Below the pieces are notes generated by a model that ran no database searches, was not told the DNA's origin, and saw nothing but the letters and a program-made list of their open reading frames with translations. The position numbers were made by a program, and so were the translations under genes. A DNA stretch of 64,000 nt from Mesorhizobium hawassense (GTDB lineage Bacteria; Pseudomonadota; Alphaproteobacteria; Rhizobiales; Rhizobiaceae): contig NZ_QMBP01000015.1 in assembly GCF_003289945.1 (NCBI RefSeq), positions 62,001 through 126,000 of the forward strand. The letters run 5' to 3'. Shown in pieces: positions 35,039-43,220 of the stretch. Each line of letters starts with the position of its first letter. Position 1 is the stretch's first letter.

Positions 35039-35244
35039 GCATGTTGAAATTCAGGTGAGGCCGGCCTGCAAATGATGGCTTCCTGCGCTTCCGGTGCTCA
35101 CGTATCAGAAGTACGCTCCGCTCCGGCCTTCGCCGGACGAAGCCCTCATAAGTGTCTCCACTCTACGAAGGCTACGGCCGGCGTAGGCCGGTTCTCGGAA
35201 GCCATCATTTTCGGCTCGGCCTGACCTGAATAGCAACACGCCTA
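35036..35244. repeat. Element A, copy 3, interrupted by a 61-bp insertion
   Basis: The arms (TAGGCATGTTGAAATTCAGG at left, CCTGAATAGCAACACGCCTA at right) and the core CGTAT, loop CAGAA, GTACG match the A family. A unique 61-bp segment, 35127-35187, splits the core after CTCCGG and is flanked on both sides by CCGG. It fills the space between convergent GNAT and EEP genes. Confidence 0.88.
35127..35187. mobile_element. MITE-like 61-bp insertion inside element A3
   Basis: Present only in the A3 copy. Its ends are imperfect inverted repeats: CCTTCGCCGGAC at the left and GGCCGGCGTAGG at the right (10 of 12 positions pair). It is bounded by CCGG copies at 35123-35126 and 35188-35191, possibly a 4-bp target duplication. 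No coding capacity. Confidence 0.5.
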
Positions 35245-35266
35245 AGCGCCGGCGCTCGAAGGCGGC

Positions 35267-36130
35267 TCAGCCGAGTTCGGCCCAGAGCGGCAGGTGGTCG
35301 GAACCGACGGCGTGCCGGTCGGACCACAGGCGCTGCAGCGATCTGGCCAGCGAGGCGCTGGTGAAGATGTAGTCGATGCATTTGTGGCGGCTTTTGTCGC
35401 CGGGGCGGTCGGGATCGACCCAAGTGACCAGGTCGGCGACGGCGAGACGCTGGGCGGCATCGACGGCGAGGTCGGCGGTCAAGGGCATGCCGAACTCGTG
35501 ATCCGAGCGGCCGGCAAGCTCGACATATTCGGACGAGCCCGGCAGCATGTTGAAGTCGCCCATGACGATGAAGGCTTCCGGATAGGGCAGGTCCGGCAGG
35601 CCGATCTCGGGAATGCCCGACAGGCCGCCGCCTTCCAGCGCGTAGTTGAGCAGGCGCTGGCGCAGGAAGCGGATCTGGTTCTGCCGCTCGACCGGGCTGC
35701 GGTGGTCGAGATGGGTGGAATAGAAGCGGATGAAGCCGAGCGGCGTCTCGATCAGCGCCTCGAGCGCACCACGCTGGAAGTTCATGGCCTCGAGGCTGCG
35801 GCTGCGCGGCAAAAGGAGATTGCGCGACAGATGGATGGGCGTCGTCGACAGCACCATGTTGCCGAGCTGGAAACTGGTCGAGATGGCGCGGCCATTCTCA
35901 AGGCGCGAGCCGATATTGACCTCGAAATTGCTGCCATAGGCGGCAAAATAACCGGGCAGCGCCTCGCCGATCTCCGCCACCATGTCGCGGCCGCCGTTGC
36001 GCGGGTTGTTGCGCGTCACTTCCTGCAGCGCGATCACATCGGCGCCGCGCACCGCGTCGGCGATGCGGCCGACATCGTATTGGCCGTCGAGGCCGATGCC
36101 GTACTGGATGTTGTAGGAAACGATCTTCAT
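35267..36130 (-). CDS. Endonuclease/exonuclease/phosphatase family hydrolase
   Basis: 287-residue metal-dependent hydrolase of the EEP (DNase I-like) fold. Motifs in order: MKIVSYNIQYGIG (metal Asn), DVIALQEVTR (metal Glu), FYSTHLDHRSPVER (catalytic His), FIVMGDFNMLPGS (Asp/Asn pair), CIDYIFTSASL and GSDHLPLWAEL (final Asp-His). No signal peptide. It could act on DNA, lipids or nucleotides; substrate not clear from sequence. The gene is bracketed by two direct copies of element A (A3 after its stop, A4 before its start). Confidence 0.92.
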   Translation of the reverse strand: MKIVSYNIQYGIGLDGQYDVGRIADAVRGADVIALQEVTRNNPRNGGRDMVAEIGEALPGYFAAYGSNFEVNIGSRLENGRAISTSFQLGNMVLSTTPIHLSRNLLLPRSRSLEAMNFQRGALEALIETPLGFIRFYSTHLDHRSPVERQNQIRFLRQRLLNYALEGGGLSGIPEIGLPDLPYPEAFIVMGDFNMLPGSSEYVELAGRSDHEFGMPLTADLAVDAAQRLAVADLVTWVDPDRPGDKSRHKCIDYIFTSASLARSLQRLWSDRHAVGSDHLPLWAELG

Positions 36131-36423
36131 TCCGCGCCCCTCCCGTCACGTCCCCGCAACAGTGCTACCGCGTCCCCGGCAAAAGGGCATCCGGAGCTTT
36201 AGTCGCAAATCGGCCTCGCCCTTAGCCCTGCCTTGGTTTAAGGCATGTCGATATTCAGGTGAGGCCGGCCTGCAAATGCCTGCTTCCTGCGCTTCCGGTG
36301 CTCACGTACTTAAGTACGCTCCGCTCCGGTTCTCGGAACCCGCCATGTTCGGCTCGGCCTGACCTGAATCTCAACACGCCTAGAGCAATCGCTCAAGGCC
36401 AATAGCAGAAACTCGAAACGACG
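36131..36423. other. EEP / obgE divergent intergenic region
   Basis: 293 bp without a gene; half of it is element A4 (36240-36382). The remaining 109 bp on the EEP side and 41 bp on the obgE side show no clear promoter motif. Confidence 0.5.
36240..36382. repeat. Element A, copy 4
   Basis: Arms AGGCATGTCGATATTCAGGT and ACCTGAATCTCAACACGCCT; the core tip CGTAC, loop TTAA, GTACG is a perfect 14-bp palindrome. It ends 41 bp before the obgE ATG and 109 bp from the EEP start, almost the same spacings as A1 has to leuS and yggS. Confidence 0.9.
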
Positions 36424-37455
36424 ATGAAATTCCTCGACCAGGCCAAGGTTTATATCCGCTCCGGCGACGGCGGCGCCGGATCGGTGTCGTTCCGGCGCGA
36501 GAAATTCATAGAGTTCGGCGGGCCGGACGGTGGCGATGGTGGCCGTGGCGGTGATGTCTGGGCGGAAGCCGTCGACGGACTGAACACGCTGATCGACTAC
36601 CGCTACCAGCAGCATTTCAAGGCCAAGACCGGCATGCACGGCATGGGCCGCAACATGACTGGCGGCAAGGGCGCCGACATCACGCTGAAAGTGCCGGCCG
36701 GCACCCAGATCTTCGCCGAGGACAATGAGACGCTGATCTGCGACCTGACCGTGGTCGGCCAGCGCTTCCTGCTCGCCAAGGGCGGCAATGGCGGCTTCGG
36801 CAACCAGCATTTCAAGACCTCGACCAACCAGGCGCCTCGCCGCGCCAATCCCGGCCTGCCGGGCGAGGAGCTCAGCATCTGGCTGCGGCTGAAGCTGATC
36901 GCTGATGCCGGCCTTGTCGGGTTGCCCAATGCCGGCAAGTCGACCTTCCTGGCCGCAGTGACCGCTGCCAAGCCGAAGATCGCCGATTATCCGTTCACGA
37001 CGCTCTATCCGGGCCTCGGCGTCGCGCGCATCGACGGGCGCGAATTCGTGCTTGCCGACATTCCCGGCCTGATCGAGGGCGCGCATGAGGGCGTCGGCAT
37101 CGGCGACCGCTTCCTCGGCCATGTCGAGCGCACGCGCGTCCTCTTGCACCTCATATCGGCGCAGGAGGAAAATCCGGGCAGGGCCTACAAGACCGTGCGC
37201 GCCGAGCTCGAAGCCTATGGCAACGGGCTGACCGACAAGGTCGAGATCGTCGCGCTCAGCCAGATCGACATCCTCGACGCGGATCAGCGCAAGAAGAAGG
37301 CCGCGTCGCTGAAGCGCGCCGCCGGCCGCGCGCCGCTGCTGGTCTCGGCCGTCACCGGCGAAGGCGTCGAGGCGGTGCTGCGCGCGCTGATGGCGGTGGT
37401 GGCCGAGGCGCGCGATGCCGTGCCCGCTCCCGTCGAGACGCGCTGGCGGCAATGA
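36424..37455 (+). CDS. obgE: GTPase ObgE/CgtA
   Basis: 343-residue Obg GTPase acting in ribosome assembly and stress control. Gly-rich N-terminal Obg domain 1-158 (MKFLDQAKVYIRSGDGGAG, GGDGGRGGDVW), then the G domain: G1 GLPNAGKST, G2/G3 YPFTTLYPGLG and DIPGLIEGAHEGVGIGDRFLGHVERTRVLLH, and G5-like LLVSAVTGEG. The G4 position reads SQID where NKxD is canonical. ATGA overlap with proB links their translation. It is first gene of obgE-proB-proA. Confidence 0.97.
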   Translation: MKFLDQAKVYIRSGDGGAGSVSFRREKFIEFGGPDGGDGGRGGDVWAEAVDGLNTLIDYRYQQHFKAKTGMHGMGRNMTGGKGADITLKVPAGTQIFAEDNETLICDLTVVGQRFLLAKGGNGGFGNQHFKTSTNQAPRRANPGLPGEELSIWLRLKLIADAGLVGLPNAGKSTFLAAVTAAKPKIADYPFTTLYPGLGVARIDGREFVLADIPGLIEGAHEGVGIGDRFLGHVERTRVLLHLISAQEENPGRAYKTVRAELEAYGNGLTDKVEIVALSQIDILDADQRKKKAASLKRAAGRAPLLVSAVTGEGVEAVLRALMAVVAEARDAVPAPVETRWRQ

Positions 37456-38597
37456 CCATGAAGTCGTTGAAGTCCTACAAGCGGATTACCGTGAAGATCG
37501 GTTCGGCGCTGCTCGTCGACCGTGCGAGCGGCCTCAAGCGCGACTGGCTGACCTCGCTTGCCGAAGACATTGCGGTGCTTGCCAATGCCGGCGCGGAAGT
37601 GCTGGTCGTGTCGTCCGGCGCCATCGCGCTCGGCCGCACCATTCTCGGCCTGGGCAAGCGCGCGCTGAAGCTCGAGGAAAGCCAGGCGGCGGCTGCCGTC
37701 GGCCAGATCGCGCTCGCCGGCGCCTGGTCGGACGCGCTCGGCAAGGACGGTCTGAAATCCGGCCAGATCCTTCTGACGCTGGGTGATACAGAGGAACGCC
37801 GCCGCTACCTCAACGCGCGCGCGACCATCTCGACGCTGCTCAAGATGAAGGCGGTGCCGGTCATCAACGAGAACGACACCGTGGCGACCTCGGAAATCCG
37901 TTATGGCGACAATGACCGGCTGGCGGCGCGGGTGGCGACGATGATGGGCGCCGATCTGCTGGTGCTGCTCTCCGACATCGACGGGCTCTACACCGCGCCG
38001 CCGGCCAAGGATCCGAAGGCTAAGTTCATCCCGGTGGTGGATCGCATCACGCCCGACATCGAGGCGATGGCGGGGGCGGCGGCTTCGGAGCTGTCGCGCG
38101 GCGGTATGCGCACGAAGCTCGATGCCGGCAAGATCGCCAATGCCGCCGGCACCGCCATGATCATCACCTCGGGCACCAGGCTGTCGCCGCTGATGGCGAT
38201 CGAGCGCGGCGAGCGCGCCACCTTCTTCAAGCCGAGCGCCAATCCGGTGAAGGGCTACAAGACCTGGATCGCCGGGCAGCTGGAGCCGGCGGGTCGCCTT
38301 ACCGTCGATGCCGGCGCCATCGGCGCGCTGAAGTCAGGCAAGTCGCTGCTGCCGGCCGGGGTAAAGCTGGTCAGCGGCAATTTCTCGCGCGGCGACACGG
38401 TGGCGATCCTGTCGCCCGAGGGCCGTGAGATCGCGCGCGGGCTTGTTGCCTATGATGCCGCCGATGCCGTAAGGATCGCGGGCCTGAAGACGGCCGAGAT
38501 CGAAAATGTGCTCGGCTACGAGGCGCGATCGGCGATGATCCATCGCGACGACCTTGTGGTAAGCGTTGCCGGCGACCAAGTATTGGCCGACGACTGA
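37452..38597 (+). CDS. proB: Glutamate 5-kinase
   Basis: 381-residue first enzyme of proline synthesis, phosphorylating glutamate with ATP. The amino-acid kinase domain starts ITVKIGSALLVDRASGLKRDWL and includes VVSSGAIALGR and INENDTVATSEIRYGDNDRLAARVA. The C-terminal PUA domain (about 280-375) includes GRLTVDAGAIGALKSGKSLLPAGV. Feedback inhibition by proline is known for the family. It overlaps obgE by 4 bp and precedes proA by 14 bp. Confidence 0.97.
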   Translation: MTMKSLKSYKRITVKIGSALLVDRASGLKRDWLTSLAEDIAVLANAGAEVLVVSSGAIALGRTILGLGKRALKLEESQAAAAVGQIALAGAWSDALGKDGLKSGQILLTLGDTEERRRYLNARATISTLLKMKAVPVINENDTVATSEIRYGDNDRLAARVATMMGADLLVLLSDIDGLYTAPPAKDPKAKFIPVVDRITPDIEAMAGAAASELSRGGMRTKLDAGKIANAAGTAMIITSGTRLSPLMAIERGERATFFKPSANPVKGYKTWIAGQLEPAGRLTVDAGAIGALKSGKSLLPAGVKLVSGNFSRGDTVAILSPEGREIARGLVAYDAADAVRIAGLKTAEIENVLGYEARSAMIHRDDLVVSVAGDQVLADD

Positions 38598-38611
38598 GCG
38601 GAGGATCAGCC

Positions 38612-39898
38612 ATGCTGAAGCTGCATGAAAAATCCGGCGAAGACACAGTGGCGCTGATGGCCGATATTGGCCGGCGCTCCCGTGCTGCCGCCCGACCGTT
38701 GGCCGTCGCCTCCACCAAGGCCAAGAACGCTGCGCTTGTCGCCATGTCCGATGCCATCCTGCGCAACGAGCAGGCCATCCTCGACGCCAACGCCATCGAC
38801 ATGTCGAATGGCGAGGAAGCCGGGCTGTCGGGCTCCTTCATGGATCGTCTGAAGCTTAGTTCCTCGCGTATCGAGGCGATGGCCGAAGGCATTCGCGAGA
38901 TCGCCGCGCTCGAGGATCCGGTCGGCGACGTCATCGCCGAATGGGACCGGCCGAATGGACTCCACATCGAGCGCGTGCGCACGCCGCTCGGCGTCATCGG
39001 CGTCATCTATGAAAGCCGGCCTAACGTGACGGCGGATGCCGGCGCGCTTTGCCTCAAGGCCGGCAATCCGGTGATCCTGCGCGGCGGCTCGGATTCGCTC
39101 AATTCGTCGGCCGCCATCCATGCCTGCATGGTCGAGGGGCTGAAGGCGGCGGGCCTGCCGCAGGATGCCATCCAATTGGTGCCGACCACCGATCGCGCCG
39201 CCGTCGGCGAGATGCTGAAAGGCCTCGGCGGCAATCTCGACGTCATCATCCCGCGCGGTGGCAAGAGCCTGGTCGGGCGCGTGCAGACCGAGGCGCGGGT
39301 GCCGGTCTTCGCGCATCTGGAAGGTATCTGCCATCTCTATATCGACCGCTCGGCCAAGCTCGACATGGCGGTCAAGATCGCCGTCAACGCCAAGATGCGG
39401 CGCACGGGCGTCTGCGGCGCGGCCGAGACCTTGCTGGTCGATCGCGCGGTGGCCTCCACGCATCTGGTGCCGATCCTGGAAGCGCTGCGCGCCGCCGGCT
39501 GCGAGATCCATGCCGACGCCGACGTGATGAAAGCGTTCGCCGACGCCAACCCGGCGACCGAGGCCGACTGGGTGACGGAATATCTCGACGCCATCATCGC
39601 GGTGAAGCTGGTCGACGGTGTCATTGGGGCGATCGAGCATATCGAGACCTTTTCCTCGCACCATACCGAGGCGATCGTCGCCGAGGACGCGACAGCGGTC
39701 GAAAAATTCTTCAACGAGATCGATTCGGCGATCCTCCTGCACAACGCCTCGACGCAGTTCGCCGATGGCGGCGAGTTCGGCATGGGCGCCGAGATCGGCA
39801 TCGCCACCGGCAAGATGCATGCGCGCGGACCGGTCGGCGTCGAGCAGCTGACCTCGTTCAAATACCGCGTGCGCGGGGCAGGGCAGGTGAGGCCGTGA
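38612..39898 (+). CDS. proA: Glutamate-5-semialdehyde dehydrogenase (gamma-glutamyl phosphate reductase)
   Basis: 428-residue NADPH-dependent reductase, second step of proline synthesis; acts with ProB. The catalytic Cys lies in MRRTGVCGAAETLLVD; VIYESRPNVTADAGALCLKAGN and LEGICHLYID are conserved. C-terminal FGMGAEIGIATGKMHARGPVGVEQLTSFKY is diagnostic. Length normal. It is followed by repeat B1 and then nadD. Confidence 0.97.
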   Translation: MLKLHEKSGEDTVALMADIGRRSRAAARPLAVASTKAKNAALVAMSDAILRNEQAILDANAIDMSNGEEAGLSGSFMDRLKLSSSRIEAMAEGIREIAALEDPVGDVIAEWDRPNGLHIERVRTPLGVIGVIYESRPNVTADAGALCLKAGNPVILRGGSDSLNSSAAIHACMVEGLKAAGLPQDAIQLVPTTDRAAVGEMLKGLGGNLDVIIPRGGKSLVGRVQTEARVPVFAHLEGICHLYIDRSAKLDMAVKIAVNAKMRRTGVCGAAETLLVDRAVASTHLVPILEALRAAGCEIHADADVMKAFADANPATEADWVTEYLDAIIAVKLVDGVIGAIEHIETFSSHHTEAIVAEDATAVEKFFNEIDSAILLHNASTQFADGGEFGMGAEIGIATGKMHARGPVGVEQLTSFKYRVRGAGQVRP

Positions 39899-39937
39899 AG
39901 CTGTTTGCCCCTAGAGCCTGAAGCGTTGCGCTTGGAC

Positions 39938-40096
39938 ACCCCCCTCTGTCCTGCCGGACATCTCCCCCGCAGGGGGGGAGATCAGACGTCACTTCGGCCT
40001 TCGCCAATCACCGACGCCGCAAGATTTGCGCCTGCGGACGAGCTGCCAATCTCCCCCCTTGAGGGGGAGATGCCCGGCAGGGCAGAGAGGGGGGCC
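39938..40096. repeat. Element B, copy 1 (long inverted repeat with two inner hairpins)
   Basis: The outer arms CCCCCCTCTGTCCTGCCGG and GCAGGGCAGAGAGGGGGG are inverted copies. Inner hairpins are ATCTCCCCC/GGGGGAGAT at 39959-39982 and again at 40049-40071. The 24-bp centre at 40000-40023 recurs, reversed with two mismatches, in copy B2 (49836-49859). The right end supplies the G-rich stretch before the nadD start. Confidence 0.85.
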
Positions 40097-40103
40097 TAGC
40101 ACA

Positions 40104-40736
40104 ATGCTTTCTTCCCCTCAGCCCGCGGTTCCCGCGCGCTATCTCCGCATGCCATACGCCGCCAAGGGCCTGACCGTCGGGCTGTTCGGCGGCTCGTTCA
40201 ATCCGCCGCATGCCGGTCATGCGCTGGTCGCCGAGATCGCGCTGAGAAAGCTGGCGCTCGACCAGCTGTGGTGGATGGTGACGCCGGGCAACCCGCTGAA
40301 AAGCGTGCGGGAACTCGCGCCGCTCGCCGAGCGTATCGAGCTGTCCGAAAAGATCGCCAGGAACCCGAAGATCAAGGTCACCGCCTTCGAGGCGGCGCGA
40401 CATGTGCGCTACACCGCCGACACGCTCGCTTTGGTCAAGGCGCGCAATCCAGGTGTCGATTTCGTCTGGATCATGGGCGCGGACAGCTTGCGTGACTTCC
40501 ACCGCTGGCAACGCTGGCGCGAGATCGTGCTGACCTTTCCGATCGCGGTCATCGATCGCCCGGGCGCGACGCTTTCCTTCCTGTCGTCGGTGGTCGCCAA
40601 GACCTTCGACTATGCCCGTGTCGACGAGGGCGACGCGCCGCTGCTTGCCCGCATGCAAGCGCCGGCCTGGACCTTCATCCACGGCCCGCGCTCGTCACTC
40701 TCCTCCACCGCGATCCGCAAGGCGGCGAGGGGGTAG
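40104..40736 (+). CDS. nadD: Nicotinate-nucleotide adenylyltransferase
   Basis: 210 residues from ATG 40104 (a start at 40149, MPYAAKGL, is the alternative). Adenylates nicotinate mononucleotide in NAD synthesis. The nucleotidyl-transferase signature GLFGGSFNPPHAGHALVA and the C-terminal SSTAIRKA are intact; VWIMGADSLRDFHRWQRWREI is family-specific. The putative Shine-Dalgarno GAGGGG belongs to the end of repeat B1. In many Rhizobiales rsfS follows directly; here an MFS gene and mscS lie between. Confidence 0.94.
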   Translation: MLSSPQPAVPARYLRMPYAAKGLTVGLFGGSFNPPHAGHALVAEIALRKLALDQLWWMVTPGNPLKSVRELAPLAERIELSEKIARNPKIKVTAFEAARHVRYTADTLALVKARNPGVDFVWIMGADSLRDFHRWQRWREIVLTFPIAVIDRPGATLSFLSSVVAKTFDYARVDEGDAPLLARMQAPAWTFIHGPRSSLSSTAIRKAARG

Positions 40737-40826
40737 GCGCCCTCCTTCCCACAACGGGGAAAGGAAATCCGGCCATGTCGCTTTTACAGCGGCCTTTTGC
40801 TCTCAGCTAAGCCAAGCTGCGCAAGC

Positions 40827-42113
40827 ATGCTGGAAAAGAACCCCGCCACGACCGATCCCGGACGCGCCGCGCAATCGGCGCCATTGATTGCCATTGCCAG
40901 CGTCATCGTGTCGATGGCGCTGATCGCGATCGGCAATGGGCTGATGTTCGCCTATATCCCGGTGCGCCTCGGCGCCGACGGTTTCGACCCGACATGGGCC
41001 GGGCTGATCGTCACCGGGCTTTCGGCCGGCGGGCTGGCCGGCTGCATCCTGACCGGGCCGCTCGTCAAGCGCGTGGGCCACGCCCGCGCCTTCATGGTGC
41101 TTTCGGCGCTGATCGCGCTTTCCAACGCGGCGATCGGCGCCGGGCCGATCCCCCTGCTGTGGATCGCCGCGCGCGCGCTTTACGGCTTTGCCATAGTCGG
41201 GCTGTTCATCGTCGCGCAGAGTTGGCTGAACGACGCCTTGCCGAACTCGATCCGCGGCCGGGTCATGGCGGTGTTCTACGTCGCCTATATCGCCGGGCTC
41301 GGCGTGGGCTATGCCACGCTCGCCTTGGTCGACATCCACACGGCCGCGGCGTCGCTGATCGGCATCACCTTCACCGCGCTCTCCATCCTGCCGGTAGGCA
41401 TGACGCGGCTGGCGCAGCCACCCGCGCCGCAGGCCGCCTCCGTCGCGCTGCGCCGCGCCTGGCGCATCTCGCCGGTGGGCGTGGCCGGCATGCTGGCGGT
41501 CGGCGGCCTGTCGATGATCGTTTCCGGCTTCGCGCCGATCCACGCCACCGCCAAGGGCTACAGCCAGGCGGATGTGGCGCTGTTGTTGTCGGCGATGCCG
41601 GTCGGCACGCTGATCCTGCAGATCCCGCTGGGCTGGGTCTCGGATCGCACCGACCGGCGCTATGTGCTGGCGGGCGCCGCGGCGCTGGCGGTCGTCGCCA
41701 GCACTTTGGCCATCGTCTTCGACGGCGGCGCGCTGATGGCGCTGGTGGTGATCTATCTCATCTGGGACGGGGCGGCGGAATCGATCTACGCGCTCTCCAG
41801 CGCCCATGCCGCCGACCGCGCCGGCAAGGACGAGCTTCTGGCGCTGTCGAGCTCGATGCTGTTTGCCTGGTCGCTGGCCGGCTTCATCGTGCCGGGCATC
41901 GTCACCGCGCTTTCGGCCGTCTTCGGCACCGCGACCTTCATCTATGTCGGCATCGTCATCGCTTCGGCCTTCTGCCTGTTCGTGCTGTGGCGCGTGATTG
42001 CGGGTCGGCCGACTCCTGCCCCCGCAAGCGGCAGCTTCGCGCCGATGAGCGCGCAGACGCCTTTGCCGGTGGAACTTGCCTTCGCGCCGGACGATCCGAC
42101 CGGCTCCAAGTGA
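40827..42113 (+). CDS. MFS transporter, YcaD-like
   Basis: 428-residue predicted inner-membrane transporter with 12 hydrophobic segments (first: LIAIASVIVSMALIAIGNGLMF). The motif A-like loop is GPLVKRVGHARAF, and VAQSWLNDALPNSIRGRVMAVFYV resembles the YcaD group of MFS proteins. The start ATG 40827 gives a short cytoplasmic N-terminus. Substrate unknown. It sits between nadD and the convergent mscS-like gene, in what is otherwise a conserved nadD-rsfS neighbourhood. Confidence 0.87.
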   Translation: MLEKNPATTDPGRAAQSAPLIAIASVIVSMALIAIGNGLMFAYIPVRLGADGFDPTWAGLIVTGLSAGGLAGCILTGPLVKRVGHARAFMVLSALIALSNAAIGAGPIPLLWIAARALYGFAIVGLFIVAQSWLNDALPNSIRGRVMAVFYVAYIAGLGVGYATLALVDIHTAAASLIGITFTALSILPVGMTRLAQPPAPQAASVALRRAWRISPVGVAGMLAVGGLSMIVSGFAPIHATAKGYSQADVALLLSAMPVGTLILQIPLGWVSDRTDRRYVLAGAAALAVVASTLAIVFDGGALMALVVIYLIWDGAAESIYALSSAHAADRAGKDELLALSSSMLFAWSLAGFIVPGIVTALSAVFGTATFIYVGIVIASAFCLFVLWRVIAGRPTPAPASGSFAPMSAQTPLPVELAFAPDDPTGSK

Positions 42114-42126
42114 AACACCGGCCGGC

Positions 42127-42978
42127 TTACTGCTTGCGCGCTTCCGGCGCCGGCACTTCCGGCGGCGGCAGCGGGATCGAGATGCCCTCGCTGTCGAAGG
42201 CCTGCTTGGCGCGCTTGGTCGTGTCGATCTGGGTCGAGAAATAGTCGGCGGCGGATGTCCAGTAGCGCAAGGTGAGCGAAACCGTCGTGTCGCCGAGGCC
42301 GGCGACGAAGGCGATCGGCGCCGGTTCTCGCCGGATGCGCTTTTCGGCGCCGGCGATCGAGAGCAGCGTTTTTTGCGCCCGGTCGATGTCGTTCCATGAA
42401 CCGATGCTCAAGGTCACGTCGATGCGGCGCACGCCATTGCGGGTGAAGTTGCGCACCGGCTGGTTCCACAGCGTCGAATTGGGCGCCAGCACATAGACGC
42501 CGTCGACGGAGCGCAGCTTGGTGGCGAACAGGCCGATCTCCTCGATGGTGCCGGCAATCGAGCCGACCTCGACATATTCGCCGATGCGGAAGGGCCGGAG
42601 CGCCAGAAGCATGATGCCGGCCGCAATGTTTTGGAGCGTCCCCTGCAGCGCCAGCCCGATGGCGAGGCCGATGGCGCCGATGGCGGCGATGATGGAGGCC
42701 GTCTGCACTCCGAACTGGCCGAGCACCATGATGGTGACCAGGATCAGGATGGCGTAGCGCACGATCTTGGAGAAGAAATGCCGCAAGGTCGCGTCGAAGC
42801 CGTGGATATGGCCGAGGCCGGCACGGATCGAGCGCTCGGCGAGGCCGGCGACGAAGTAGCCGACGACCAGCAGGATGACGGCGCCGATGGCCGAGAAGGA
42901 ATAGGAAACGATGAGCGTGGAGAGCTGCGCAAGCCCCGCCTGAACGACGAGAAGTGCCTCTTGCGGGTCTGTCGGCAT
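42127..42978 (-). CDS. mscS: Small-conductance mechanosensitive channel, MscS family
   Basis: 283-residue membrane channel opened by membrane tension. Three membrane helices: about 22-46, 70-88, and the pore helix TM3 with the Gly/Ala pattern AIGAIGLAIGLALQGTLQNIAAG. The MscS beta domain follows (RPFRIGEYVEVGSIAGTIEEIGLFATKLRSVDG, VLAPNS) with the C-terminal alpha/beta cage. Length matches E. coli MscS. It is convergent with the MFS gene. Confidence 0.95.
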   Translation of the reverse strand: MPTDPQEALLVVQAGLAQLSTLIVSYSFSAIGAVILLVVGYFVAGLAERSIRAGLGHIHGFDATLRHFFSKIVRYAILILVTIMVLGQFGVQTASIIAAIGAIGLAIGLALQGTLQNIAAGIMLLALRPFRIGEYVEVGSIAGTIEEIGLFATKLRSVDGVYVLAPNSTLWNQPVRNFTRNGVRRIDVTLSIGSWNDIDRAQKTLLSIAGAEKRIRREPAPIAFVAGLGDTTVSLTLRYWTSAADYFSTQIDTTKRAKQAFDSEGISIPLPPPEVPAPEARKQ

Positions 42979-43099
42979 GATGAGTCCCCTTTGATCGTTG
43001 AGCCGATAACCCGTGCCGGGCGCAAAGGGTTCCGATTTTTTCGGGGAGTTGCGGAACCTGCCGAAGAGGGCCGCGTTGGCACCGGCAGGGCGCCCCGTC

Positions 43100-43128
43100 T
43101 TGAAACTGCAATGGAACTCTGCCTATCT
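43100..43128 (+). promoter_or_regulatory. Candidate rsfS promoter
   Basis: TTGAAA (43100-43105), 17-bp spacer, CTATCT (43123-43128): a close match to the rhizobial sigma-70 consensus. It lies 93 bp before the rsfS ATG and gives rsfS-rlmH their own promoter, separate from nadD. Confidence 0.5.
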
Positions 43129-43220
43129 AAGTGGTGTCACCTGATTTGCCTGGTGATTTGGTTGTTCTTGTTGGGAAAGGAAACACACTGAGAACAGCAC
43201 TGCGGAAGAAGGCTGACGTC

